DNA from: Thalassomonas sp. RHCl1 | GTDB taxonomy: Bacteria; Pseudomonadota; Gammaproteobacteria; Enterobacterales; Alteromonadaceae | Length of the DNA stretch: 64,000 nucleotides | Direction: 5' to 3' | Assembly: GCF_947387555.1 (NCBI RefSeq) | Contig: NZ_CANDNZ010000009.1 | Coordinates: 62,001 to 126,000 of the forward strand | Shown here: piece after piece, positions 7,926-14,954 of the stretch | How positions within the stretch are numbered: the first letter of the stretch is position 1 | Layout of the letters: each line of letters opens with the position of its first letter | Position numbers and translations under genes: made by a program | Notes under the pieces: model-generated | Told to the model about the DNA's origin: nothing | What the model saw: the letters and a program-made list of their open reading frames with translations, nothing else | Database searches by the model: none

Positions 7926-8216
7926 GGCCACCGCTAATTCATATTTAATATTTTGGAAATAGCATTATTCCCTAACTCAGTTTGGTGCGTGATTCCGGTG
8001 GGTTTTCGCCGAAACGGTTAGGTGTTCCCGCTAATAGACTTTCCTCTTTCTTTTTCACAAGCGCTAAAGGTGGTAAAGTCATTAGCTTGTTCTGGCCGTG
8101 GTGCTAGGCTCAAAATTCACTGCTTGGTGCGTAGCGGTGGTGGGTGTCTTTGGCATCTTCCCTTCACGCCTCAAGCTATTTTTAACGTTGTTGGTTCTGC
8201 GGTTACAGCAAGCAAC
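7926..8216 (+). other. Cassette 10: ORF-less cassette related to cassette 4
   Basis: About 290 bases without a convincing gene. Shares a long stretch with cassette 4 (CTCAAAATTCAC ... TTGGTGCGTAGCGGTGGTGGG ... GGCATCTTCCC). It also repeats TTTGGTGCGTGATTCCGGTGGG within itself near 7981. A 66-codon GTG frame at 8022-8222 is open but its counterpart in cassette 4 is broken by stops. Confidence 0.7.
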
Positions 8217-8287
8217 CAATAACAAATGGCATCACCAGAAAAATTAGTCGCTGCGCGCCAAATTTTCTGTCGTGCCAAGCGTTATGT
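8217..8287 (+). repeat. attC10
   Basis: 71-base attC, R'' CAATAAC, R' GTTATGT. Confidence 0.88.
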
Positions 8288-8314
8288 GGCTAAAGCTTCT
8301 AGATGGAGAATGTA

Positions 8315-8560
8315 ATGATTTCCTGTGATCAGCATGATTACATAGAAATAGTGTGTACGTTCCAATACCCTATTAAATTGACGATGAAGACTGGTATCGT
8401 AGTTGAGTGTATTGCTCTTGATACTAAGTTGAATGAAAATAGAGACGAGTGTATTAAAGTCGATCTTAATGGGGCTGAGAGACTGTTTATTTTAGACAAT
8501 ATCTCAGTATTGGAAGTTTGTGTTGATAACCCACACTTCCATACCGTTTCTTTTAACTAG
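8315..8560 (+). CDS. rof: Cassette 11: Rho-binding antiterminator, Rof/YaeO family
   Basis: 81 residues. The N terminus MISCDQHDYIEIVC aligns with the INCDDYDNLELAC region of E. coli Rof (YaeO), and the small beta-barrel pattern continues (LTMKTG ... ECIALDT ... FILDNISVLEV). Rof blocks the primary RNA-binding site of Rho and so inhibits Rho-dependent termination. ATG 8315 is chosen over ATG 8303 because GGAGA lies 5 bases upstream. In an array of stop-rich small cassettes transcribed over kilobases, a Rho inhibitor could favour read-through; this role is inference. Confidence 0.82.
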   Translation: MISCDQHDYIEIVCTFQYPIKLTMKTGIVVECIALDTKLNENRDECIKVDLNGAERLFILDNISVLEVCVDNPHFHTVSFN

Positions 8561-8568
8561 GTTGCAGC

Positions 8569-8643
8569 ACATAACAAGAAAATTAACTACGCGCCTTTGG
8601 CGCCGGACGCTCGTACCTCGCGCCGGTTATTTGGGCGTTATAC
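8569..8643 (+). repeat. attC11
   Basis: 75-base family D attC (with attC13; shared GCCGGACGCTCGTACCTCGC), R'' ACATAAC, R' GTTATAC. Confidence 0.9.
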
Positions 8644-8657
8644 ACCACAGGAAACTC

Positions 8658-9113
8658 ATGCGCACTTTAATATTATTTCTAATCTTTTTTAGTTTTAGCG
8701 CCTTAGCATCAGAGCCAGAAAAGAATAATGGACAACCTCTTTATCACGTTCACACGCCAGAAGGCGGAGTAAAAAAGCAGAGTGGTCCTATAAAAGTCGT
8801 TAATGTTCAACTTTTAACCCACGAAAGCATTCTAGAAAAAAACATCAAAACCGAAGATCTCGTAGAATTTATGAAAAGCCTCGAGCAAGCAGTTAAAAGC
8901 AGTTATTTACAAAATGAAAAAGGTGAATTACTAGTTAAAATACAGCTTGTTAAAGATTCTGAGTTCGGGTTTAGGTTTCAAACCCGTGGAGACTTAACAA
9001 ATGCATTCTTACAACGCGTATCTGACAATATCGTAAAGTTAAAAAACTTAACTCCTCTAAATGATAGTGTGTCTTTCCAAGTTCATTATACTATTGGTGT
9101 AAGTGGTGTATAA
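8658..9113 (+). CDS. Cassette 12: secreted hypothetical protein (151 aa)
   Basis: Starts with a signal peptide (MRTLILFLIFFSFSALA, cleavage likely before SEP). The mature part is unrecognised: a basic, mixed alpha/beta protein ending FQVHYTIGVSGV. ATG 8658 is used; an upstream in-frame start at 8520 would read through attC11. Its final residues resemble TonB-dependent or AgmX-like C-terminal domains in pattern, but not convincingly. Confidence 0.75.
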   Translation: MRTLILFLIFFSFSALASEPEKNNGQPLYHVHTPEGGVKKQSGPIKVVNVQLLTHESILEKNIKTEDLVEFMKSLEQAVKSSYLQNEKGELLVKIQLVKDSEFGFRFQTRGDLTNAFLQRVSDNIVKLKNLTPLNDSVSFQVHYTIGVSGV

Positions 9114-9208
9114 CAAGGCCATTAAGTCGGATTCGTAACAGTTTGCCCGGTTCCGCTTCGCTACACATTTTGGCAAACTGTCACTCACCGCTTATGGCGT
9201 CGTTAGTT
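9108..9208 (+). repeat. attC12
   Basis: Longest attC of the array (101 bases), R'' GTATAAC, R' GTTAGTT, with a long stem ACAGTTTGCC / GGCAAACTGT. Confidence 0.88.
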
Positions 9209-9224
9209 TTCAAAAAAGGTTTCG

Positions 9225-9539
9225 ATGCATCATCACTCATTTAACAAAATCGATTGGCCGTTTAGCTGCCCTGAAAACATGGGCTGCATAACTACCAAGC
9301 AAGTAATAGAAAAAGGCTTTCCAATTCTAGCGGTGCTTCACGATGAAGAAGGTACTTGGCAAGTGCTTTGTGATACGACAGAAGACCCTGATGATGGGAA
9401 AGTTATTTGTTTAGGTTGTTTGTTCGAAAAGTTCCCGATTATAGGTCAATTTGCGAGTTTAGAACCTGGATATGAAGCGTATAGAAAATCAGAAGACGAA
9501 GAATGGGTCATTGAAAAAACAGAGTATGATGGTCAATGA
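9225..9539 (+). CDS. Cassette 13: hypothetical protein (104 aa)
   Basis: Soluble acidic protein with a motif ILAVLHDEEGTWQVLC and a C-terminal EAYRKSEDEEW. The HDxxGxWQ pattern is seen in a group of small uncharacterised bacterial proteins, but no function can be named. ATG at 9225, AAAGG upstream. Stop directly precedes attC13. Confidence 0.75.
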   Translation: MHHHSFNKIDWPFSCPENMGCITTKQVIEKGFPILAVLHDEEGTWQVLCDTTEDPDDGKVICLGCLFEKFPIIGQFASLEPGYEAYRKSEDEEWVIEKTEYDGQ

Positions 9540-9540
9540 A

Positions 9541-9615
9541 AACTAACAAGTTTCACCAGTTTGCACTTTCGGTGCCGGACGCTCGTACCTCGCGCCGTTG
9601 TGAAAAGCGTTAGTT
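9541..9615 (+). repeat. attC13
   Basis: 75-base family D attC, R'' AACTAAC, R' GTTAGTT. Confidence 0.9.
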
Positions 9616-9622
9616 GTACATC

Positions 9623-10030
9623 ATGAACCTAGAACAGTTCAAATTATCAAAGGATGAGCGAGCATTATTGATCGAAATGACTGACTTCGGAGTGCCTCTC
9701 TATGAAGTTCTGAGTGTCGTGCGTTTAACATATTCAGATAGTGCTAACAGCGAGCAGCTAGATATTGCAAAAAACTTGGTCCTAGCTGTAGTAAAGAAAG
9801 GCTTGGTAAGCCTTTGTAAGCTCACTCTTGAGAATACTAGAGATAATATCTATGAGGTTAGTGACTCTACGTCAATGCCTGTAGAGGATGTTAAAAAGCA
9901 TATGTCTCAGCTAGTTAATTGGGAGCAAAGCTCTGATTCATTTGATAGTACAATCACCTATGAATTAGCTCCAACTGAGCTAGGTGAAAAGGCTTTGGAT
10001 GAAATATTCAATATCAAGCAAGACAACTAA
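9623..10030 (+). CDS. Cassette 14: hypothetical helical protein (135 aa)
   Basis: Unrecognised, mainly helical soluble protein. The C-terminal ELAPTELGEKALDEI pattern is like that of winged-helix proteins, which is only suggestive. ATG 9623 is preferred; a TTG at 9614 lies inside the attC13 core. Ribosome binding site not obvious. Confidence 0.7.
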   Translation: MNLEQFKLSKDERALLIEMTDFGVPLYEVLSVVRLTYSDSANSEQLDIAKNLVLAVVKKGLVSLCKLTLENTRDNIYEVSDSTSMPVEDVKKHMSQLVNWEQSSDSFDSTITYELAPTELGEKALDEIFNIKQDN

Positions 10031-10102
10031 CAAGCAAAATCACTCGGAGCAATTTTCCGTTGCTTCGCAACTACAAATCGCCCGGTGTTTCGGGCGTTAG
10101 TT
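10025..10102 (+). repeat. attC14
   Basis: 78-base attC related to family A, R'' AACTAAC, R' GTTAGTT. Confidence 0.88.
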
Positions 10103-10133
10103 TACTCATAAAATTTTGTTGCGAGGTCCACTA

Positions 10134-10367
10134 ATGACAATTTTGATTTTGATGATCATTGTCTTTTTGTTGTATGGGTATTACAAATTAAAGTTTAAGA
10201 ATTTCTCTTCCAACATAGAACTTATTCTCCTAACACCCTTGTATTTCTTGATTTTTCTTGTGTTTGAGACGTATTTATTTAGTGATGAAGGGAATACCTT
10301 ATTCGGAATTTTAGGTATAGTAGTGTTGTTTACCACACTCTATTTGTCCTTATTGCAAAGAAAATAG
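10134..10367 (+). CDS. Cassette 15: small membrane protein (77 aa)
   Basis: Almost wholly hydrophobic, three membrane segments (about residues 2-20, 30-50, 58-73) separated by short charged turns (KLKFKN, SDEGN). ATG 10134 follows GAGG by 8 bases; TTG codons further up at 10116 are less likely. Function unknown. Confidence 0.7.
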   Translation: MTILILMIIVFLLYGYYKLKFKNFSSNIELILLTPLYFLIFLVFETYLFSDEGNTLFGILGIVVLFTTLYLSLLQRK

Positions 10368-10373
10368 AGCGTA

Positions 10374-10457
10374 AACTAACAAGGTAATGTTATCGGAATT
10401 TTATTACTGGGTGTTCCGCCAAAAATGCAATAAAATCAGCAAATTAAGGCGTTAGGC
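10374..10457 (+). repeat. attC15
   Basis: 84-base attC with an AT-rich stem (GGAATTTTATT / AATAAAAT), R'' AACTAAC, R' GTTAGGC. Confidence 0.85.
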
Positions 10458-10461
10458 GATT

Positions 10462-10749
10462 ATGGGCACTGAGATATTATCAATCTTTATATTTGCACCA
10501 ATGGTATTGGGTGTAGTTGATATGATAAAGATAATACGAAACAAAAATAGGCTTAAACACCTAATTTTGCTTATTATCGGATTCAGTACAATAGGATATA
10601 TGGCGTATTCATCTTATGCCGGAGGCTGGAATCCGATGCAAGGTGTAGTTATCGGTAGCTTTTTTTATATTCCTGGTTATTTAGTTCTTTATTGCGGCTT
10701 AACGTATTATTTTAATAAAACGGCAAGCAGTAGAGAAGAAATCACCTAA
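10462..10749 (+). CDS. Cassette 16: small membrane protein (95 aa)
   Basis: Three predicted membrane segments (about residues 4-22, 31-50, 62-83). The ATG is only 4 bases after the attC15 R' box, so the AGGCG within R' must serve as ribosome binding site or the message is leaderless or coupled. The stop lies in R'' of attC16. Function unknown. Confidence 0.7.
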   Translation: MGTEILSIFIFAPMVLGVVDMIKIIRNKNRLKHLILLIIGFSTIGYMAYSSYAGGWNPMQGVVIGSFFYIPGYLVLYCGLTYYFNKTASSREEIT

Positions 10750-10820
10750 CAAGCGCATATTTCGGAAAAATTTCCGCTGCGCTCCAATTTTCCGCAAATG
10801 CGGGCGCTAAGCTGTTAAGC
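10744..10820 (+). repeat. attC16 with doubled R' box
   Basis: Family A-like attC, R'' ACCTAAC. By alignment with attC1 the R' is GCTAAGC (10806-10812), a T-to-C change from GTTRRRY; one base further lies a perfect GTTAAGC (10814-10820). Confidence 0.82.
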
Positions 10821-10846
10821 GACCCCTTTGACCTCATGGAGACCTG

Positions 10847-11221
10847 ATGGAGAATTGCCCGCTCTGCGGAAAAAAAGCGTCTATAGAGTTACCCGAATGG
10901 AGCGGTGGTAGGTTCTCGATTGAGTGCGCTGATTGCGGTGGATTTTCTACCAACCAGATCGTTATCACAGAACTCGAGCGACTTAGAAAAGAGGGAAGCT
11001 CAAGGATAGGTGAGATTCAGTACACAATTGATATCGCAGATCATCGTTGGTACTTAAACTGGTCGCAGAGATTACAGGCTATTTTCTTTGAGCTTGAGAC
11101 GCCGCGAGTACTGACGAAGCGTGACAAAAAGGGCCTTAGTAAGGATGCTCGTAGAGGTCGGAGCAACCCTACTGGAAAAATATTTCGTATACAGAGTGGC
11201 GGCGATGCTGAGGACGCTTAA
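10847..11221 (+). CDS. Cassette 17: zinc-ribbon hypothetical protein (124 aa)
   Basis: N-terminal zinc ribbon with two CxxC knuckles (CPLCGKK at residue 4 and CADCGG near 27), then a helical region and a basic tail. Zinc ribbons of this kind often bind nucleic acid or protein. ATG at 10847 with GGAGA 7 bases upstream. The stop overlaps attC17. Confidence 0.75.
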   Translation: MENCPLCGKKASIELPEWSGGRFSIECADCGGFSTNQIVITELERLRKEGSSRIGEIQYTIDIADHRWYLNWSQRLQAIFFELETPRVLTKRDKKGLSKDARRGRSNPTGKIFRIQSGGDAEDA

Positions 11222-11300
11222 CAAGTTTAGCCAGAGCGACAATTATGTCGTCGCTTGAAAAACAGCAACAAAAAAATTGCGCCTGCTAAAGGCGTTAGAT
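11216..11300 (+). repeat. attC17
   Basis: 85-base attC with perfect R'' GCTTAAC and R' GTTAGAT. Confidence 0.9.
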
Positions 11301-11316
11301 TATCTAAGGAGTAGTG

Positions 11317-11979
11317 GTGAGGTTAATTTATATTTTTGTTCTACTGACAAGTTCTTTGAGTGTATTTGCTAGCAATGAGAAGGAAGTATATGTTGAGTTT
11401 ATGAATAAATGCTTCTATCACGGGAAAAGTATTTGCGAAAAAAATATATTAGGTGAGTCTAAATTGAAAAAACAATTTTTAGCCTATTCTGAGTTCATCT
11501 TTTTATCAAAGAAGTTAAATAAAATCCTAGAAGAACAATACAGCAGAGATTTTGTAAAAGAATTATCAAGAAACTTAGCTTTTAATCCCTCTAAACCTGA
11601 TGGAAGTGACCTAAAATTCGAACGTGTTAATCAAAATGAAATAAGGGGGAAATTCAACGGAGTTGATGATGTTTACCTGGTTCGAAAAGGCGATAACTGG
11701 TTACTAGATGCAAGTAAATCAAACCTACTAAACTATATTAATTTTGAAGGCGAGGAAACGGATATTTTGTATTTTTTTGTTGGTTTGTATAAATCGATCC
11801 TTAATAGAATTGTAAATGAAAAACCAAATAGAAAAAGCATTGTTTTGCAAAGATCTGTAGCTATTGCATCTTACTTTCCTGATAACTTTCCTGATTTAAA
11901 ACAGGTTAAAGAGATTGCTGGAATGTCTGGGTTTACACTGGAACAAATAAAGAACAATTACATTGAGCATGGGCGATAA
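11317..11979 (+). CDS. Cassette 18: secreted hypothetical protein (220 aa)
   Basis: Signal peptide MRLIYIFVLLTSSLSVFA, cleavage before SNEKE. Mature part unrecognised, lysine-rich, two cysteines (KCFYHGKSIC) that could form a disulfide. GTG at 11317 has AAGGAG (11306-11311) 5 bases upstream; a GTG one codon earlier is the alternative. The AT-rich codon use resembles other cassettes rather than the chromosome. Confidence 0.75.
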   Translation: MRLIYIFVLLTSSLSVFASNEKEVYVEFMNKCFYHGKSICEKNILGESKLKKQFLAYSEFIFLSKKLNKILEEQYSRDFVKELSRNLAFNPSKPDGSDLKFERVNQNEIRGKFNGVDDVYLVRKGDNWLLDASKSNLLNYINFEGEETDILYFFVGLYKSILNRIVNEKPNRKSIVLQRSVAIASYFPDNFPDLKQVKEIAGMSGFTLEQIKNNYIEHGR

Positions 11980-12050
11980 TCTAACAAGTCACTGCACACA
12001 GAAATTTTACTCGCTACGCTCCCAAAATTCTGGTGAGTGAGGCGTTAGAA
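11979..12050 (+). repeat. attC18
   Basis: 72-base attC, R'' ATCTAAC, R' GTTAGAA. Confidence 0.88.
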
Positions 12051-12060
12051 GTATCCAGAA

Positions 12061-12534
12061 ATGAGCAATATTGAATACTTGACTTTTGAGCAAGTTGATC
12101 CAAAAAATTTGATGGACATTGTAAACGAGGATTCTTTGCGGGCACATCTGATTCATCATCCTTACTTCGATATCACGAGTATTCAAACTTGGATCGAAGA
12201 TAAGATTGAAACTGACGCATTGCGGGGTTGTAGAATTCGTGTCGTTTCTATAGATGGTGCGCTAGCCGGCTGGTGCGGAATTCAGCCGGATGAAAATGGC
12301 TTTGAAATAGCTATTGTTATTTCCCAAAAATTTTGGGGGGCTGGCATACCCATTTTTAAAACTCTCCAGTGTTGGGCTGGCGAGCTCGGACATAAAGAAG
12401 TGCTGTTTCATCTATTAGACACTAGGCGCGAATATAAGGCGCTGGCTAAGATGGCTACCAAAGTCTGTCGCACTCAACTTTTAGGTCGCAGTTTTACCAC
12501 TTACTATTTTTCGGTAGGCCAACAAAATGCGTAA
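12061..12534 (+). CDS. Cassette 19: GNAT-family N-acetyltransferase
   Basis: 157 residues with the GNAT pattern: an acceptor-side N terminus, IDGALAGWCGI (strand 4 region), then EIAIVISQKFWGAGIPIF, which stands at the acetyl-CoA binding motif A but without a full Q/RxxGxG/A. Substrate unknown. Acetyltransferases are among the commonest recognisable cassette products. ATG at 12061. Confidence 0.75.
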   Translation: MSNIEYLTFEQVDPKNLMDIVNEDSLRAHLIHHPYFDITSIQTWIEDKIETDALRGCRIRVVSIDGALAGWCGIQPDENGFEIAIVISQKFWGAGIPIFKTLQCWAGELGHKEVLFHLLDTRREYKALAKMATKVCRTQLLGRSFTTYYFSVGQQNA

Positions 12535-12537
12535 TAT

Positions 12538-12611
12538 TTCTAACAAGTTAAAGCAGTTCGCAGCTAAAGCTGCCGGGCTCACCACGTTCACCGCTGTTTA
12601 AGGCGTTAGTG
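12538..12611 (+). repeat. attC19
   Basis: 74-base attC, R'' TTCTAAC, R' GTTAGTG, stem GCAGCTAAAGCTGC. Confidence 0.87.
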
Positions 12612-12617
12612 CTCAAT

Positions 12618-12941
12618 ATGAACCTGATACTTAAGTGGAAAATTTGGAGGATTGAATCCGCCCTCAAACACCTTGTAAGAATTGAGGGCTTTAAACCAGT
12701 GATTTGGTCTTTTGGTGCGTATTACATTGACCCAAAGCACCTTGTTTTTGTTGTAGGTGTGCCGACCGATGAGGCCGAGGAAAACTTAAAATCTAACAGT
12801 TCTTTTATTGCGTCAATGAAAAATCTGCTTGCTAAATTTAATTGGCCAACTCAGGCAAGATCAGCAGTAGTATTTGATATTGAATCTCAAGAAACTGTAG
12901 ATAGAGAAAATAATAGAAGTTGGTGGTACCACTACAAATAG
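12618..12941 (+). CDS. Cassette 20: hypothetical protein (107 aa)
   Basis: Unrecognised soluble protein with a basic N-terminal helix (LILKWKIWRIE) and an aromatic C terminus (WWYHYK). ATG 12618 follows the attC19 core; GTG 12609 lies inside that core. Confidence 0.7.
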   Translation: MNLILKWKIWRIESALKHLVRIEGFKPVIWSFGAYYIDPKHLVFVVGVPTDEAEENLKSNSSFIASMKNLLAKFNWPTQARSAVVFDIESQETVDRENNRSWWYHYK

Positions 12942-12993
12942 CATTAACAACTAAAGGCAGCTGATTCTGACTTCCCTTGCTTTAACGGACACT
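12942..12993 (+). repeat. attC20, decayed
   Basis: R'' CATTAAC and a body that still reads AACTAAAGGCAGCTG ... TTGCTTTAACGG, but the R' position is CGGACAC, not GTTRRRY. Probably no longer recombinogenic. Confidence 0.55.
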
Positions 12994-13013
12994 AAAATTT
13001 AACTAAAGATGAG

Positions 13014-13385
13014 GTGTACGTAAAACCAGATGGCCAATTTATGAGTATTCCGCGAGAAACCAGTAACGCAAAACCAATCCCCCGCCAGTATCCGTTTTGG
13101 AAAATATGCTGGCTATTCTGCGTACCTATTGCGGTCGTCTACCAGGCAGTTTGGGGGGCGTATTTTAAATATGCCCCTGAGCAAATTTGGCTTGATGGCA
13201 CGTCACAGCAAATAATTGCAGGCAAGTTGGCCAGTGAGCTGGTACTTTACTCAGCTATGCTCTGGTTTCTACTGGCTTTTACTGCAGCCAAATATCAAGT
13301 GAGCAAATTGGTAACTTGCACGGTAATAGCGGGGATTATAGGTTATACGGCAGTGGGCCTATTCAATGGGCTTGCCTTGCTATAA
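13014..13385 (+). CDS. Cassette 21: membrane protein (123 aa)
   Basis: Three predicted membrane segments (about residues 29-50, 72-92, 97-120). GTG 13014 is the longest start; ATG 13041 (114 residues) is equally possible as neither has a good ribosome binding site. Function unknown. Confidence 0.65.
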   Translation: MYVKPDGQFMSIPRETSNAKPIPRQYPFWKICWLFCVPIAVVYQAVWGAYFKYAPEQIWLDGTSQQIIAGKLASELVLYSAMLWFLLAFTAAKYQVSKLVTCTVIAGIIGYTAVGLFNGLALL

Positions 13386-13438
13386 GCATCATACGCATAA
13401 TAATGTGCACCAATACACGCTTGCTCCAGCCGTTAAGT
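13384..13438 (+). repeat. attC21, degenerate
   Basis: A perfect R' GTTAAGT (13432-13438) preceded by GCTTGCTCCAGCC, typical of an attC right half; the left half has lost a recognisable R''. Confidence 0.5.
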
Positions 13439-13454
13439 GACAAGGGGGAATTCA

Positions 13455-13658
13455 ATGACACAAAATTGGAGAAGTCCATATAGAATCAGGACATTGCTTA
13501 GGAGTCGTCTTCCCTGGTTTGTTATTGATTTAGGTATTGCAGATAAAGGTACTGATTGTGAGGCCGAAGGAGGTTCGCATGAGTGGTATAATGTCGATAA
13601 TAAAATCAGCGCATGCTACCACTGTAAAGTGGAAAAGGAAGGTCAATTATGGAAGTAA
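13455..13658 (+). CDS. Cassette 22: small cysteine-containing conserved cassette protein (67 aa)
   Basis: N-terminal NWRSPYRIRTLLRSRLPW, then IDLGIADKGTDCEAEGG and a final SACYHCKVEKEGQLWK with a CxxC-like CYHC. Recalled as a protein family that recurs in integron cassettes of marine bacteria; function unknown. ATG 13455 with AAGGGGGA upstream. Confidence 0.75.
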   Translation: MTQNWRSPYRIRTLLRSRLPWFVIDLGIADKGTDCEAEGGSHEWYNVDNKISACYHCKVEKEGQLWK

Positions 13659-13661
13659 ATC

Positions 13662-13716
13662 ACTTAACAAGTGAGCTTGCGGGTTCGTAAGCTCCCAGTT
13701 GCTCCAAATAAGTAAG
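13662..13716 (+). repeat. attC22, right end decayed
   Basis: Perfect R'' ACTTAAC and a good stem (GAGCTTGCGGG / GTAAGCTCCC), but the right end reads CCAAATAAGTAAGG with no GTTRRRY. Confidence 0.6.
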
Positions 13717-13719
13717 GTA

Positions 13720-14085
13720 ATGAATGCGTTAAAAGGAGTTATTATTGCAGCAATATCCAGCCTGTTAACAGCAATATTGTTTGCATATCTATTTCGCTTT
13801 CCTATCCCCATGGTCGGTCATATTGGTCCTTTAGGGGAAGTTAGTACTTATGGGACTAGTATGATTGATGTCGTTAAGTCCGTTGCCATCGCATGGGGAT
13901 TTTACGGCATGCTTGGTGGTTTTATCATTCTATTTTTGTGCGGCGCTATCACTGGTGCGCTAATTGGCCGCAAATATTCCCAAACAAACAACAAAAATAT
14001 CATGATTGTCCTGTGGTCAATCATGATAAGCACAATACCCGTTTTTGTTTTATCAATCCTGGATTACATCATTGGCCCGTGGTAA
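13720..14085 (+). CDS. Cassette 23: membrane protein (121 aa)
   Basis: Hydrophobic protein with membrane segments near residues 5-25, 52-83 and 94-116 and a glycine-rich central helix (GGFIILFLCGAITGALIG). ATG 13720 with TAAGG directly upstream. Function unknown. Confidence 0.7.
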   Translation: MNALKGVIIAAISSLLTAILFAYLFRFPIPMVGHIGPLGEVSTYGTSMIDVVKSVAIAWGFYGMLGGFIILFLCGAITGALIGRKYSQTNNKNIMIVLWSIMISTIPVFVLSILDYIIGPW

Positions 14086-14087
14086 AG

Positions 14088-14166
14088 GTATAACATGAGA
14101 ATTCAGCTAATTGGACAAAGCATGGTGCCACTTTGTTTGTTCAGTCAGCTGATTTACACGTTATTA
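14088..14166 (+). repeat. attC23, last attC
   Basis: R'' GTATAAC and R' GTTATTA flank a 79-base imperfect inverted repeat: TAACATGAGAATTCAGCT at the left pairs with AGCTGATTTACACGTTA at the right, and GGACAAAG pairs with CTTTGT. Shows the array reaches this point despite weak attC20-22. Confidence 0.75.
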
Positions 14167-14234
14167 CGAGAGGGGTCATGTTGCCTGGTGACAATATGGC
14201 TAAACTCGTCGCCAGTGCGCAGGGAGTTGTTAAA

Positions 14235-14831
14235 ATGGATATTCAATTTCAGAAAGGCTGGGATATAGCACAAGCTCATTCAGTTGCCTTGCTTTATGAA
14301 GAGGCATTTGGAGTAAAGTTTAGCAGTGCGATACCCGACAGGTTAAAACGGGTTGAGGTTATCGCTAAAAGTTTTGTCCCTGAGTTTTCTTTTGCTGCGA
14401 TAAATAAAAACGGAGTTGTCGGTTTAGCCGGGTTTCAAGTATTGTCCGGCTCACTCACCGGAGGTATTGGCGCAACACAGTTAATCAATGACCTTGGCTT
14501 TTGGAAAGGAATCTGGGCCTGCATGATTTTCAGCCTGTTTGAACGAAAACCAAGTGCCCGGGAGCTGGTGATGGATGGGATTGCGGTTAATGCAGAGTTC
14601 AGAGGACAAGGCATAGGCTCAGAATTACTTGATCACATCATAAATTACGCATCAGAAAATGGCTTTGAGTCGGTAAGGCTGGATGTTATTGATAGTAATC
14701 CCAGGGCAAAAAAGCTATATGAGTCAAAAGGGTTTGTGGCAATAAAGAGTGAATACTTCCCTTATTTGAAACGGCTGATTGGTTTTTCGGGCTCAACGAC
14801 TATGGTGCTGCCGATCAAAAGCTGTGGCTAA
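14235..14831 (+). CDS. GNAT-family N-acetyltransferase
   Basis: 198 residues. Clear acetyl-CoA site: VMDGIAVNAEFRGQGIGSELL (motif A R-G-Q-G-I-G) followed by VRLDVIDSNPRAKKLYESKGF (motif B). ATG 14235 is chosen because AGGGAG lies 8 bases upstream; a longer in-frame start at 14133 would run into attC23. It is the last gene after attC23 and has no attC behind it, so it marks the end of the integron or a cassette that lost its site. Substrate unknown. Confidence 0.88.
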   Translation: MDIQFQKGWDIAQAHSVALLYEEAFGVKFSSAIPDRLKRVEVIAKSFVPEFSFAAINKNGVVGLAGFQVLSGSLTGGIGATQLINDLGFWKGIWACMIFSLFERKPSARELVMDGIAVNAEFRGQGIGSELLDHIINYASENGFESVRLDVIDSNPRAKKLYESKGFVAIKSEYFPYLKRLIGFSGSTTMVLPIKSCG

Positions 14832-14852
14832 TAAGTTCATTGATAAATATAA

Positions 14853-14870
14853 ACAACAACTAGTTGTTGT
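14853..14870. repeat. 18-bp perfect palindrome
   Basis: ACAACAACTAGTTGTTGT, a perfect palindrome, between the GNAT gene and mscS. No T run follows, so it looks more like a protein-binding site than a terminator. Confidence 0.7.
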
Positions 14871-14954
14871 GCGTTTCATCCGCTATTCTTTTTATGATGC
14901 AAAGCGCTAACTCACTGAACTTACATTGATTCTCAACTACAGAGGCCACTAACT

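Noticed and set aside
8022-8222. 66-codon GTG frame inside the ORF-less cassette 10
   Set aside because: The matching part of cassette 4 has two in-frame TAG codons, and there is no ribosome binding site; the frame is most likely open by chance.
3413-14166. Regularly spaced repeats as a CRISPR array
   Set aside because: The repeats are 56-101 bases, differ in sequence, have GTTRRRY/RYYYAAC ends and are separated by genes; they are attC sites.
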